From Calditrichota bacterium (lineage in GTDB: Bacteria; Calditrichota; Calditrichia; RBG-13-44-9): a stretch of 7,983 bases of DNA. A program made the translations under genes and the position numbers. The notes under the pieces are model-generated. The model searched no databases. It was given only the letters and a program-made list of their open reading frames with translations, and was not told the DNA's origin. The DNA is taken from the NCBI GenBank assembly GCA_016934605.1, contig JAFGSO010000101.1, positions 1 to 7,983 of the forward strand. Reading direction: 5' to 3'. Below are positions 1-6,626 of this stretch, one piece after another (within the stretch, counting starts at the first letter, position 1; the number at the start of each line of letters is the position of its first letter).

Positions 1-1
1 C

Positions 2-559
2 AGAAAAGATCTGGTATTTTATGAAGAATCCGGAGGCGGGGTCACTTTTTCCGGAGGTGAGCCGTTTGGTCAGTCCAGATTCCTTAAGAAACTGCTTCTT
101 GGATGCCGTGAGGAGCGTATTCACACAGCGGTGGATACCTCGGGATATGTATCGCCGGCTATCCTGCACGATTTATCTCCATTGATTGACCTGATTCTGT
201 TCGACCTGAAATTTATTGATAACGAAAAACAGTATCACTATACCGGAGTTTCTGTTAAACCGATTCTGAAAAACCTCATGTGGCTACAGGAGCATAAAAG
301 GGAACTGATAGTCCGTATTCCCCTCATTCCGGGAATAACCGATACAGATGAAAATCTTAAAAACCTGGCGAAATATCTGTATGAGATAAATTATTCGGGG
401 CGCATCGACCTGCTTCCTTACAATCCACTGGGAGAGGATAAATATAAAAAATTGAATAAAGAGAGAAAATTGGGTAAGTTAAAACATCAATCAGTCGACG
501 AACTGAACCACATGAAAACAATTTTTATGCGATACGGATTTAATATGACCAATGGGTGA
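2..559 (+). CDS. Glycyl radical enzyme activating protein (PflA-like radical SAM), 5' truncated by window edge
   Basis: This is the C-terminal 185 residues of a radical-SAM activase; the open frame runs in from before base 1. Family knowledge: such proteins use a 4Fe-4S cluster and S-adenosylmethionine to place the radical on the glycine of a partner glycyl radical enzyme in the cytoplasm. Seen here: GGGVTFSGGEP at visible residues 11-21, the SAM-contacting GGEP segment of the PflA group. Further on are VDTSGY (44-49), DLILFDLKFID, HYTGVS, RIPLIPGITD and LPYNPLGEDKY, all in the PflA order and spacing. The cluster-binding CxxxCxxC motif and any extra ferredoxin-like insert lie upstream and cannot be checked. 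The stop is 4 bases before the preferred start of the next gene (or overlaps its alternative start by 8), so the two are probably co-translated. The partner is presumably that adjacent hydroxyproline dehydratase. The family call is firm; the partner is inferred from position. Confidence 0.93.
   Translation, partial: RKDLVFYEESGGGVTFSGGEPFGQSRFLKKLLLGCREERIHTAVDTSGYVSPAILHDLSPLIDLILFDLKFIDNEKQYHYTGVSVKPILKNLMWLQEHKRELIVRIPLIPGITDTDENLKNLAKYLYEINYSGRIDLLPYNPLGEDKYKKLNKERKLGKLKHQSVDELNHMKTIFMRYGFNMTNG
554..559 (+). promoter_or_regulatory. Shine-Dalgarno for the glycyl radical enzyme
   Basis: GGGTGA matches the GGTGA part of the anti-Shine-Dalgarno complement and sits 4 bases before ATG 564. That fits better than anything before the alternative ATG at 552, where only a weak CGGA lies 13 bases upstream. 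It overlaps the stop codon of the activase gene, which suggests translational coupling. Confidence 0.5.
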
Positions 560-563
560 AACG

Positions 564-2927
564 ATGAACCAGAGAATTAGAACTCTCAGGCAAAAATCGC
601 TCAGTGCAAAACCATATATTTCTCCGGAAAGAGCCTTGCTTTTAACGGAGTTTTATCGTTCCGGAATATCTTACCATGAATCAGTACCAATGGTTAATGC
701 TCTGGCTTTCAGATACATCCTCTTGAATAAAAAAATTACCATCGGAGATCAGGAGCTGATTGTTGGTGAGAGAGGGCCTGAGGCAAAAGCGACTTCCACT
801 TATCCCGAGTTATGTATCCACAGCCTGCAGGACCTGGATATACTGAATGGGCGGGAGAAGATCTCTTTTACTGTAGATACGGAAACTCGTGAAGTTTATG
901 AGAAGGAAATAATTCCCTTCTGGACTGGTAAATCAATCCGTGAGAGAATTTTTGCAGAAACAGATTCTGCCTGGAAAGATGCCTATGATGCCGGTATTTT
1001 TACTGAATTTATGGAGCAGCGGGCACCGGGACATACCGTACTGGACGACAAAATTTATCACAAGGGATTTCGTGATATTATCAGGGACATCGATGCCGAA
1101 ATCCGGACACTGGATTTTCTGAATGATCCTGATGCATTCGATAAAAGAGAGCAGCTTCGTGCCATGAAAATCTGCGCTGAGGCACTGATCGCGTTTGCTG
1201 AAAGATATGCAGAAGAAGCCGAAAGGCTGGCATTGATTGAAAAAGATTCTGCCCGAAAAAAGGAACTGAAAACCATCGCCGATGTATGCCGCCGTGTTCC
1301 CGCAGAACACCCGCGTCATTTTCATGATGCCCTTCAGTATTACTGGTTCGTGCATCTGGGAGTGATCATCGAACTGAATACCTGGGACTCCTTTAACCCG
1401 GGTCGACTGGATCAGCATCTGCTGCCTTTTTATCAGGCCGGGCTGGCTGATGGGTCGCTCAGCAGAGAAAAAGCCCGCGAACTGCTTCAGGCATTCTGGA
1501 TTAAATTTAATAATCAACCGGCACCCCCCAAAGTCGGTGTAACAGCCCAGGAGAGTAATACCTATACAGACTTCTGTCTGATCAATATCGGTGGAGTGAA
1601 GTCCGACGGATCTGATGCAACGAATGAGCTGTCTTATCTTATCCTGGATGTTATTCAGGAGATGCGGCTCCTCCAGCCAAGCTCCATGGTTCAGATCAGT
1701 CGGAAGAATCCGGACCGGCTGGTAAAACGGGCACTGGAAATTATTAAGACCGGATACGGACAACCATCACTTTTCAACACGGAAGCGATTATCCAGGAAA
1801 TGATCCGTCAGGGGAAATCTCTTATCGATGCCAGAAATGGCGGGGCCAGCGGTTGCGTTGAAACCGGCGCATTTGGAAAGGAAGCATACATTCTTACCGG
1901 CTATTTCAATCTGGTAAAGATTCTGGAAATTACGCTCAATAATGGTAATGATCCCCGCACCGGAAAGCAACTGGGGCCTGAAACGGGCAACCCGGAATCA
2001 TTCGCCGATTTTTCTGAACTTTTTAAGGCATTTAATCGACAACTGCAACATTTTATAGATATCAAGATACAGGGCAACCGGATTATCGAGCGAATTTACG
2101 CAAAATATATGCCCGCACCCTTCATGTCCCTGCTGATTGATGACTGCATTCCCAGCGGACGGGACTATAATGCCGGCGGCGCACGCTATAACACTTCTTA
2201 TATTCAGGGGGTCGGTCTGGGAACAATTACAGATTCCATGGCGGCTCTCAAATATCATGTCTTCGATAAGAAAACCGTCGATATGACTACATTCCTGGAT
2301 ATACTGAAGACAAATTTCAAAGAGCATCAGGATTTCCGAAATACTCTGCTTCACAATACACCCAAGTACGGGAATGATGACAATTATGCTGATGAGATAC
2401 TGACAGAAATATTTGAAGTCTGTTTTGATGCCGTCGACGGCCGACCGAATACCAAAGGCGGGCATTATCGGATCAATCTGCTGCCAACAACCTCACACGT
2501 CTATTTCGGCAGTGTGATCGGTGCTACACCGGATGGCAGATTGGCAGGAGAGCCGCTGTCCGAAGGTATCTCTCCAGTTCAGGGAGCAGACCGTAACGGA
2601 CCCACAGCTGTTCTGAAATCCGCCTCAAAAATAGATCACCTTAGAACCGGTGGTACACTGTTGAATCAGAAATTTACTCCCGAGCTTCTGGCCGATGAAG
2701 AATCGCTTCAGAAAATGACTGATTTAATTCGTGCCTATTTTAAACTGGACGGACATCATATTCAATTTAATGTCGTAACTGCAAAAACCCTGCGTGAGGC
2801 TCAGAAACATCCGGAGAAATTTCAGGATCTGATTGTTCGTGTGGCTGGCTACAGTGATTATTTTGTTGATCTGACCACTGAACTGCAGGATGAAATAATC
2901 AGAAGAACTGAACATGGGGCAATTTAA
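564..2927 (+). CDS. hypD: Glycyl radical enzyme, trans-4-hydroxy-L-proline dehydratase (HypD type)
   Basis: A 787-residue enzyme predicted to remove water from trans-4-hydroxy-L-proline, giving (S)-1-pyrroline-5-carboxylate, which a reductase can turn into proline. Seen: the thiyl-radical loop SGCVETGAFGKEAY with Cys431 and Glu433, and the C-terminal glycyl radical loop RVAGYSD with Gly762. By comparison with the Clostridioides difficile HypD sequence and structure as I remember them, the substrate-pocket residues are also present: Phe149 (in FTEFMEQRAPGHT), Asp275 (WDSFNPGRLDQH), Ser331 (ESNTYTDF), Tyr447 and Thr642 (LPTTSH). Stretches such as FNNQPAPPKVG and GHHIQFNV also agree. Length fits the family, with no frame break. 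ATG 564 was chosen for its GGTGA ribosome site; ATG 552 would add 4 residues and overlap the activase stop by 8 bases. This is unrelated to the hydrogenase maturation protein also called HypD. Glycerol and choline lyases are less likely because they carry GCVEP at the radical cysteine. No proC gene is visible beside it. Confidence 0.93.
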   Translation: MNQRIRTLRQKSLSAKPYISPERALLLTEFYRSGISYHESVPMVNALAFRYILLNKKITIGDQELIVGERGPEAKATSTYPELCIHSLQDLDILNGREKISFTVDTETREVYEKEIIPFWTGKSIRERIFAETDSAWKDAYDAGIFTEFMEQRAPGHTVLDDKIYHKGFRDIIRDIDAEIRTLDFLNDPDAFDKREQLRAMKICAEALIAFAERYAEEAERLALIEKDSARKKELKTIADVCRRVPAEHPRHFHDALQYYWFVHLGVIIELNTWDSFNPGRLDQHLLPFYQAGLADGSLSREKARELLQAFWIKFNNQPAPPKVGVTAQESNTYTDFCLINIGGVKSDGSDATNELSYLILDVIQEMRLLQPSSMVQISRKNPDRLVKRALEIIKTGYGQPSLFNTEAIIQEMIRQGKSLIDARNGGASGCVETGAFGKEAYILTGYFNLVKILEITLNNGNDPRTGKQLGPETGNPESFADFSELFKAFNRQLQHFIDIKIQGNRIIERIYAKYMPAPFMSLLIDDCIPSGRDYNAGGARYNTSYIQGVGLGTITDSMAALKYHVFDKKTVDMTTFLDILKTNFKEHQDFRNTLLHNTPKYGNDDNYADEILTEIFEVCFDAVDGRPNTKGGHYRINLLPTTSHVYFGSVIGATPDGRLAGEPLSEGISPVQGADRNGPTAVLKSASKIDHLRTGGTLLNQKFTPELLADEESLQKMTDLIRAYFKLDGHHIQFNVVTAKTLREAQKHPEKFQDLIVRVAGYSDYFVDLTTELQDEIIRRTEHGAI

Positions 2928-2931
2928 ACAG

Positions 2932-2937
2932 AAGGAG
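2932..2937 (+). promoter_or_regulatory. Shine-Dalgarno that sets the peptidase start
   Basis: AAGGAG lies 6 bases before ATG 2944. It is the best ribosome site in the junction and favours ATG 2944 over the upstream in-frame ATG 2914, which overlaps the end of the dehydratase gene and has no comparable site. Confidence 0.75.
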
Positions 2938-2943
2938 AAGGAT

Positions 2944-4329
2944 ATGTTTGCTGCAGAAATTTATCGGAAACGCCGTATTGGCTTAAAAAAACTGATGAAA
3001 GAAGGTGTTTTGCTCTTCCTGGGGAATGAGGAAAGTCCCATGAACTATCCGGCCAATCCATTTCATTTCAGGCAGGACAGTACCTTTCTTTATTACTGGG
3101 GACTGGATGAGCCGGGACTGGCAGCCGTAATTGATCTGGATAATGACAGGGAAATAATTTTCGGATACGATTTTACCATCGATGATATCATCTGGATGGG
3201 TCCGCAACCTACACTGAAACAGCGGGCGGGAAAAGCTGGAGTTAAAAATTCCTCACCAACTGGCGAGTTGAATGAGTACTTGCTTGATGTGATGCGAAAA
3301 GACCGCAAAGTCCATTATCTGCCGCAATACCGCTCTGATAGCTTGGTTAAAATTGAGAATCTTCTCGGGATCCATCCCCGTTTTGTGAATAATCATGTAT
3401 CGGTACCGTTTATTAAGGCAGTGGTCCGGCAGCGAGCCATCAAGTCTTCTGAAGAAGTGAAGGATATTGAAGTGGCTCTGGAGATTGCCCGGGAGATGCA
3501 CATTTATGCCATGAAATATACTGAGCCCGGCAAAACCGAACGAGAAATTGCCGGGGCAGTGGAAGGTATTGCCCTGAGCCGGGGCTGGGGACTCTCCTTC
3601 CCAATTATCTTTTCCATTCATGGAGAAACTCTCCATAATCATTATCATGGCAATATTATGAAAAAAGGGCAGATTGCCGTCAATGATTCGGGAGCTGAAT
3701 CGCTGAATCATTATGCCAGTGACATTACCCGAACCATACCGGTCAGCGGAAAATTTACCGCTCAGCAGACAGAGATCTATGAAATTGTGCTGAAGGCCCA
3801 GCTCAGTGCAATCGATGCTATGAAGCCGGGAAAGAAATTCCTGGATGTACATTTGCTGGCCTGTAAAATAATTGCTCAGGGATTAATTGATATGGGTATC
3901 ATGAAGGGCAATGCTTCAGAAGCCGTTAAACAGGGAGCGCATGCTCTTTTTATGCCTCATGGGCTGGGGCATATGATGGGACTGGATGTCCATGATATGG
4001 AAAATCTTGGCGAGCAATATGTGGGTTATGACGAGAAAACGAAAAGAAGCGATCAGTTTGGTCTGGCCTATCTGCGCATGGCCAGGGAACTGGAGCAGGG
4101 TCATGTCATGACGGTGGAACCGGGTATCTATTTTATTCCGGAATTGATTGATTTATGGGAATCGGAGAAAAAACATTCCGCTTTCATAGATTACCATAAA
4201 GTAAAATCCTTCCGCAATCTGGGCGGTATCCGGATTGAGGATAATGTACTTATTACCCGGGATGACCACCGTGTGCTCGGCAAGCCTATTCCCAAAAGCA
4301 TTCCGGAAGTGGAAGCCGCCTGCAGTTGA
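2944..4329 (+). CDS. M24-family aminopeptidase P / Xaa-Pro peptidase
   Basis: A 461-residue cytoplasmic metallopeptidase with two parts. The N-terminal aminopeptidase-P domain carries FRQDSTFLYYWGLDEPG near residues 40-58, and the C-terminal pita-bread catalytic domain spans roughly 170-450. All five dinuclear metal ligands are present: Asp248 (NDSGAE), Asp260 (ASDITRT), His343 (HGLGHMMGLDVHD), Glu392 (TVEPGIY) and Glu432 (GIRIEDN). Family members cut the bond before proline at peptide N-termini, and some accept hydroxyproline. The gene begins 16 bases after the hydroxyproline dehydratase stop on the same strand, so both are probably on one transcript. I infer that it releases proline or hydroxyproline from imported peptides for the dehydratase. 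An alternative start at 2914 would give 471 residues, but its ribosome site is poorer. Whether it prefers dipeptides (prolidase) or longer peptides (aminopeptidase P) cannot be read from sequence; the N-terminal domain favours aminopeptidase P. Confidence 0.93.
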   Translation: MFAAEIYRKRRIGLKKLMKEGVLLFLGNEESPMNYPANPFHFRQDSTFLYYWGLDEPGLAAVIDLDNDREIIFGYDFTIDDIIWMGPQPTLKQRAGKAGVKNSSPTGELNEYLLDVMRKDRKVHYLPQYRSDSLVKIENLLGIHPRFVNNHVSVPFIKAVVRQRAIKSSEEVKDIEVALEIAREMHIYAMKYTEPGKTEREIAGAVEGIALSRGWGLSFPIIFSIHGETLHNHYHGNIMKKGQIAVNDSGAESLNHYASDITRTIPVSGKFTAQQTEIYEIVLKAQLSAIDAMKPGKKFLDVHLLACKIIAQGLIDMGIMKGNASEAVKQGAHALFMPHGLGHMMGLDVHDMENLGEQYVGYDEKTKRSDQFGLAYLRMARELEQGHVMTVEPGIYFIPELIDLWESEKKHSAFIDYHKVKSFRNLGGIRIEDNVLITRDDHRVLGKPIPKSIPEVEAACS

Positions 4330-4396
4330 GATTTTTTTAACCAGATAATGAATTTTTCCGAGAATAAGTTAATTCGTTCCGTTTTGGATTTAATCC

Positions 4397-4402
4397 GGGA
4401 GG
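4397..4402 (+). promoter_or_regulatory. Shine-Dalgarno before the ATT start of the transporter
   Basis: GGGAGG, followed by AA, is a strong ribosome site. It lies 9 bases before an in-frame ATT at 4412 and only 3 bases before CTG 4406. No ATG or GTG stands at a suitable distance in this frame. The 11-base palindrome GGATTTAATCC (4386-4396) abuts it directly. Confidence 0.6.
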
Positions 4403-4411
4403 AATCTGTCA

Positions 4412-5320
4412 ATTAAAACCAGAACGTTCAGGGCAGATTTTTTGCTGCTTTTAACCTCGGCCATATGGGGCTTTGCATTTGTTGCCCAGCGTGCCGGAAT
4501 GGAACATCTCGGTCCTTTTCTGTTTAACGGAATACGCTTTGCCCTGGGTGGTCTGGTGCTGCTTCCTGTTATTTTTTTCATAGCTGATGTCCCGGTGACA
4601 TCAGTCAGAGGTCAATTCCGTCGCGCCCTGTATCCGGATGGCCTGGTTCTTGGGGTAATTCTGTTCGTGGCAGCCTCTTTTCAGCAGACAGGAATTGTGA
4701 AGACAACAGCCGGAAAAGCCGGATTTATTACGGGTTTGTACGTCATCATAGTTCCTTTAACGGGTATCTTTCTCAAAAAAACGTCCGGACTGGTTAACTG
4801 GATCGGAGCTGTTCTGGCCGTATTCGGACTGTATTTTTTAAGCATAAGCAGAGATGCTCTGATTCCTTCACCGGGGGATCTGCTGGTACTTATAAGTGCT
4901 TTCTTCTGGGCATTGCATGTACACTCTATCGATTATTATGTGGATCGAACGGGAGCTATACTACTGGCCTTCATGCAATTTATGATTTGCTCTTTTCTCA
5001 GCCTGACAGTGGCTATAGTTTTTGAACCGGTTCATATCGAACCTGTATTTCAGGCAGCGGTCCCCCTAATATATGCAGGGATTTTTTCAGCAGGAATCGG
5101 GTACACCCTGCAGGTGGTTGCCCAGAGAGAAGCACATCCTTCTCATGCGGCTATCATTCTGAGCCTGGAAGCGGTTTTTGCTGCTCTGGGTGGATGGATA
5201 TTATTATCCGAATATTTGAATGCCAGAGAAATTTTCGGCTGTTTCCTGATGCTTGGCGGGATGATGATTTCCCAGCTTCGCCCGCGGAAGAGAAAGAGAA
5301 TCCACTTGATGGAGCCTTGA
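4412..5320 (+). CDS. EamA/DMT-superfamily transporter, probable ATT start
   Basis: A 302-residue inner-membrane protein with about ten hydrophobic helices arranged as two EamA repeats, roughly residues 8-140 and 148-288. The family exports or exchanges metabolites such as amino acids, but the substrate cannot be predicted here. Seen: TSAIWGFAFVAQRAGMEHLG in and after helix 1, typical of DMT carriers; GFITGLYVIIVPL in the first half; and SHAAIILSLEAVFAALGGW in the second. The C-terminus is basic (RPRKRKR). Start choice: ATT 4412 follows the GGGAGG ribosome site and gives IKTRTFRADF ahead of helix 1, matching the short basic leader usual in this family. TTG 4442 is the next possible start (292 residues) but trims that leader and has only a weak AGGG upstream. 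The gene follows the peptidase gene by 82 bases with no evident terminator, so it may belong to the same transcript. A role in exporting or importing proline-related compounds would be speculation. Confidence 0.9.
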   Translation: MKTRTFRADFLLLLTSAIWGFAFVAQRAGMEHLGPFLFNGIRFALGGLVLLPVIFFIADVPVTSVRGQFRRALYPDGLVLGVILFVAASFQQTGIVKTTAGKAGFITGLYVIIVPLTGIFLKKTSGLVNWIGAVLAVFGLYFLSISRDALIPSPGDLLVLISAFFWALHVHSIDYYVDRTGAILLAFMQFMICSFLSLTVAIVFEPVHIEPVFQAAVPLIYAGIFSAGIGYTLQVVAQREAHPSHAAIILSLEAVFAALGGWILLSEYLNAREIFGCFLMLGGMMISQLRPRKRKRIHLMEP

Positions 5321-5343
5321 ACAGTATATTTCTGTTCTTTCTT

Positions 5344-5379
5344 GTCCAAAATAAGGATTTTTCCTTAAATGTTTTGGAC
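5344..5379 (+). terminator. Stem-loop downstream of the transporter gene, possible terminator
   Basis: GTCCAAAA (5344-5351) pairs with TTTTGGAC (5372-5379). Inside it, TAAGGA (5352-5357) pairs with TCCTTA (5362-5367) around a TTTT loop, leaving a 4-base bulge on the right. It begins 23 bases after the transporter stop and is followed by an AT-rich stretch, though without a clean U-tract directly after the stem. Terminator or 3'-end stabiliser is the likeliest role; a site for a DNA-binding protein is possible. Confidence 0.5.
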
Positions 5380-5419
5380 GTAATGAATTTTTAATTATGA
5401 ATAATTTTTGAATTTAGCC

Positions 5420-5464
5420 CGGTAATTCATCGCCTGGGAAGCAAATGGTGACAGGGAATTACCG
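5420..5464. repeat. 45-base inverted repeat / hairpin
   Basis: CGGTAATTC (5420-5428) is perfectly repeated in inverse as GAATTACCG (5456-5464). Inside, TCGCC (5430-5434) can pair with GGTGA (5447-5451) using one G-T wobble, around a 12-base loop. There is no T-tract on either side, so it is not a typical terminator. It could be an operator, a structured RNA end or part of a mobile element remnant. Confidence 0.55.
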
Positions 5465-5520
5465 TTCTGATCCATTGAAAGACTAGACCGGATAATAAAA
5501 TTCATGTGATCTGTTCCAAC

Positions 5521-5568
5521 CTCCCCCTCTTTCCCCTCTGCTTAGTAAGTAGCGGGACAAAGGGGGTG
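5521..5568. repeat. REP-like imperfect palindrome in the convergent spacer
   Basis: CCCCCT (5523-5528) pairs with AGGGGG (5561-5566). The pairing continues inward through TT/AA, CCC/GGG and CT-G-CTT/AAG-T-AG to a 3-base loop at 5544-5546. There are three mismatches and one bulged C, about 18 pairs in all. The C-rich then G-rich arms with decayed internal positions look like a dispersed intergenic palindrome rather than a terminator. Copies elsewhere in the genome cannot be checked here. Confidence 0.5.
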
Positions 5569-5572
5569 TTTG

Positions 5573-5603
5573 AAAAAAGTTCCCGAAGGTTTAGCCTTCG
5601 GGA
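5573..5603 (-). terminator. Rho-independent terminator of the TauE/SafE gene
   Basis: Read on the minus strand, TCCCGAAGG pairs perfectly with CCTTCGGGA (plus positions 5595-5603 and 5581-5589) around a 5-base loop. A run of six T follows after two bases (A-run at 5573-5578 on the plus strand). It starts 5 bases beyond the stop codon of the minus-strand gene. The spacer 5321-5608 otherwise holds no gene that I can support. Confidence 0.92.
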
Positions 5604-5608
5604 CCTTA

Positions 5609-6340
5609 CTATAGAAAAGCTTTCAATATCACCACCAGAGCCGAGATGGCGGAGATGCTCAGCACCGCCGGTTGAATATATCCTTTATCCAGGATGTGTG
5701 TTGTTTTCGCAGAAAGCAGAAATCCGATAAATATTCCGGGAAGTAGCAGCAGGGTCAGAATAAGTTCTTTTATTCCAAAACGGTCTATTATGGCAAGGGC
5801 AAGGACCGCTAATATTGTCCCTACCAGAAAAACTATGGCAAGAGTACCCCGAATAGTCGATCCACTTTTTTTCTGCAGAAGCAGCGCCAGTGGCGGTCCG
5901 CCGATTGCTACCGAAGTGGCCATAAATCCTGACAGGATTCCGACGCTCATAAAATTTTTGGGAACCAGAGGTAGATGCAGGCCGCTGGCACTGATCACCA
6001 CTGCCAGGAGTACCAGTGTTCCGAAGAGCAGAGACAGTGCAGATTCGGACAGATAATTCAGAACAAGAGCGGCGATGATTGTACCGGTAATACGTCCGGG
6101 AATAATCCATTTCAGGCTATAATAATCAACTGATTGTCTTTCACGGAAGGAAATGAGCAGGCTCAGAAATGTAGCGGTCAGGAGAACCGGACCGGGTACC
6201 AGAGAAATATCGATCAACAGCAGGAGGGGCACTGCTACCAGACCCAGGCCAAATCCTACCGATCCCTGCAAAAACGATCCGATAATCATAATCAGAAATG
6301 CCAGCGAAAATTCAGCGAAATTGAGAGGCAACTCCGGCAT
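5609..6340 (-). CDS. TauE/SafE-family membrane transporter
   Basis: A 243-residue integral membrane protein with about seven or eight hydrophobic segments. It matches the TauE/SafE (sulfite exporter TauE) family, whose members are proposed to move sulfite, sulfoacetate or other organic anions across the inner membrane. Seen: the two half-repeats each carry the family glycine motif, QGSVGFGLGLVAVPLL at residues 25-40 and GFMATSVAIGGPPLALL at 138-154, with a charged loop RERQSVDYYSLK between the early helices. The length is near the usual 240-270. ATG 6340 is preceded by AAAGGG 4 bases upstream on its strand. The gene converges with the EamA transporter and has its own terminator, so it is a single-gene unit. 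No sulfur-metabolism gene lies nearby to suggest the substrate. The family call is secure; the substrate is unknown. Confidence 0.9.
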   Translation of the reverse strand: MPELPLNFAEFSLAFLIMIIGSFLQGSVGFGLGLVAVPLLLLIDISLVPGPVLLTATFLSLLISFRERQSVDYYSLKWIIPGRITGTIIAALVLNYLSESALSLLFGTLVLLAVVISASGLHLPLVPKNFMSVGILSGFMATSVAIGGPPLALLLQKKSGSTIRGTLAIVFLVGTILAVLALAIIDRFGIKELILTLLLLPGIFIGFLLSAKTTHILDKGYIQPAVLSISAISALVVILKAFL

Positions 6341-6363
6341 ATATCCCTTTCAATGATTAATAT

Positions 6364-6392
6364 AATAAAGTCAATAACCACTCAGAAGTCAA
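6364..6392 (-). promoter_or_regulatory. Possible promoter of the TauE/SafE gene
   Basis: On the minus strand TTGACT (plus 6387-6392) is followed after 17 bases by TTTATT (plus 6364-6369), a fair -35 and a poor -10, upstream of the TauE/SafE start at 6340. A second TTGACT copy lies at 6369-6374, 18 bases on. The weak -10 keeps confidence low. Confidence 0.3.
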
Positions 6393-6434
6393 ATTCTGAT
6401 AATTTATTTGTGGAGGGGAGAAAGTACAGAGTAG

Positions 6435-6483
6435 AGGATTCAGGAATCAGGAGAAAGGATTCCGGATCCACGATCCACGAAAG
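6435..6483. repeat. Degenerate 7-base tandem repeat in the divergent spacer
   Basis: Seven consecutive units of exactly 7 bases: AGGATTC, AGGAATC, AGGAGAA, AGGATTC, CGGATCC, ACGATCC, ACGAAAG. The pattern is xGGAxxC with drift at the right end. It lies in the 286-base spacer 6341-6626 between the divergent TauE/SafE and methyltransferase genes, which contains no supported gene. Confidence 0.65.
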
Positions 6484-6545
6484 TAGTGAAATATAAAAAA
6501 ATCTGTTAGTAAACTTTTATGGAACCATTTTGATAAGTACACCAG

Positions 6546-6551
6546 TATAAT
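6546..6551 (+). promoter_or_regulatory. Possible -10 element of the methyltransferase gene
   Basis: A perfect TATAAT about 75 bases before the methyltransferase start. No good -35 lies 16-18 bases upstream, so this is a weak call. The ribosome site GAGGAG (6613-6618) is 8 bases before the ATG. Confidence 0.3.
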
Positions 6552-6626
6552 CCATTCTTTGTGGCAGTGGTGATTGAATATTTTTTATATTAAAGAGATT
6601 CAAACTAAAGGAGAGGAGTATTAAAT

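Noticed and set aside
933..1763. A 276-codon open frame antisense to the dehydratase gene
   Set aside because: It lies wholly opposite a gene with intact catalytic motifs, is Cys- and Phe-rich with no recognisable domain, and is explained by codon bias of the sense gene.
564..2927. The name HypD taken as the hydrogenase maturation protein
   Set aside because: The protein is a glycyl radical enzyme; the hydrogenase factor of the same name is an unrelated, smaller iron-sulfur protein.
4346..5392. The same 12 bases TAATGAATTTTT at 4346-4357 and 5381-5392, flanking the EamA gene
   Set aside because: One such match is expected by chance in an AT-rich 8-kb window, and there is no transposase or inverted end to suggest insertion.
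5694..6496. Plus-strand open frames opposite the TauE/SafE gene and running into the heptamer array
   Set aside because: They are low-complexity Arg/Ser-rich shadows of a clear membrane protein on the other strand.
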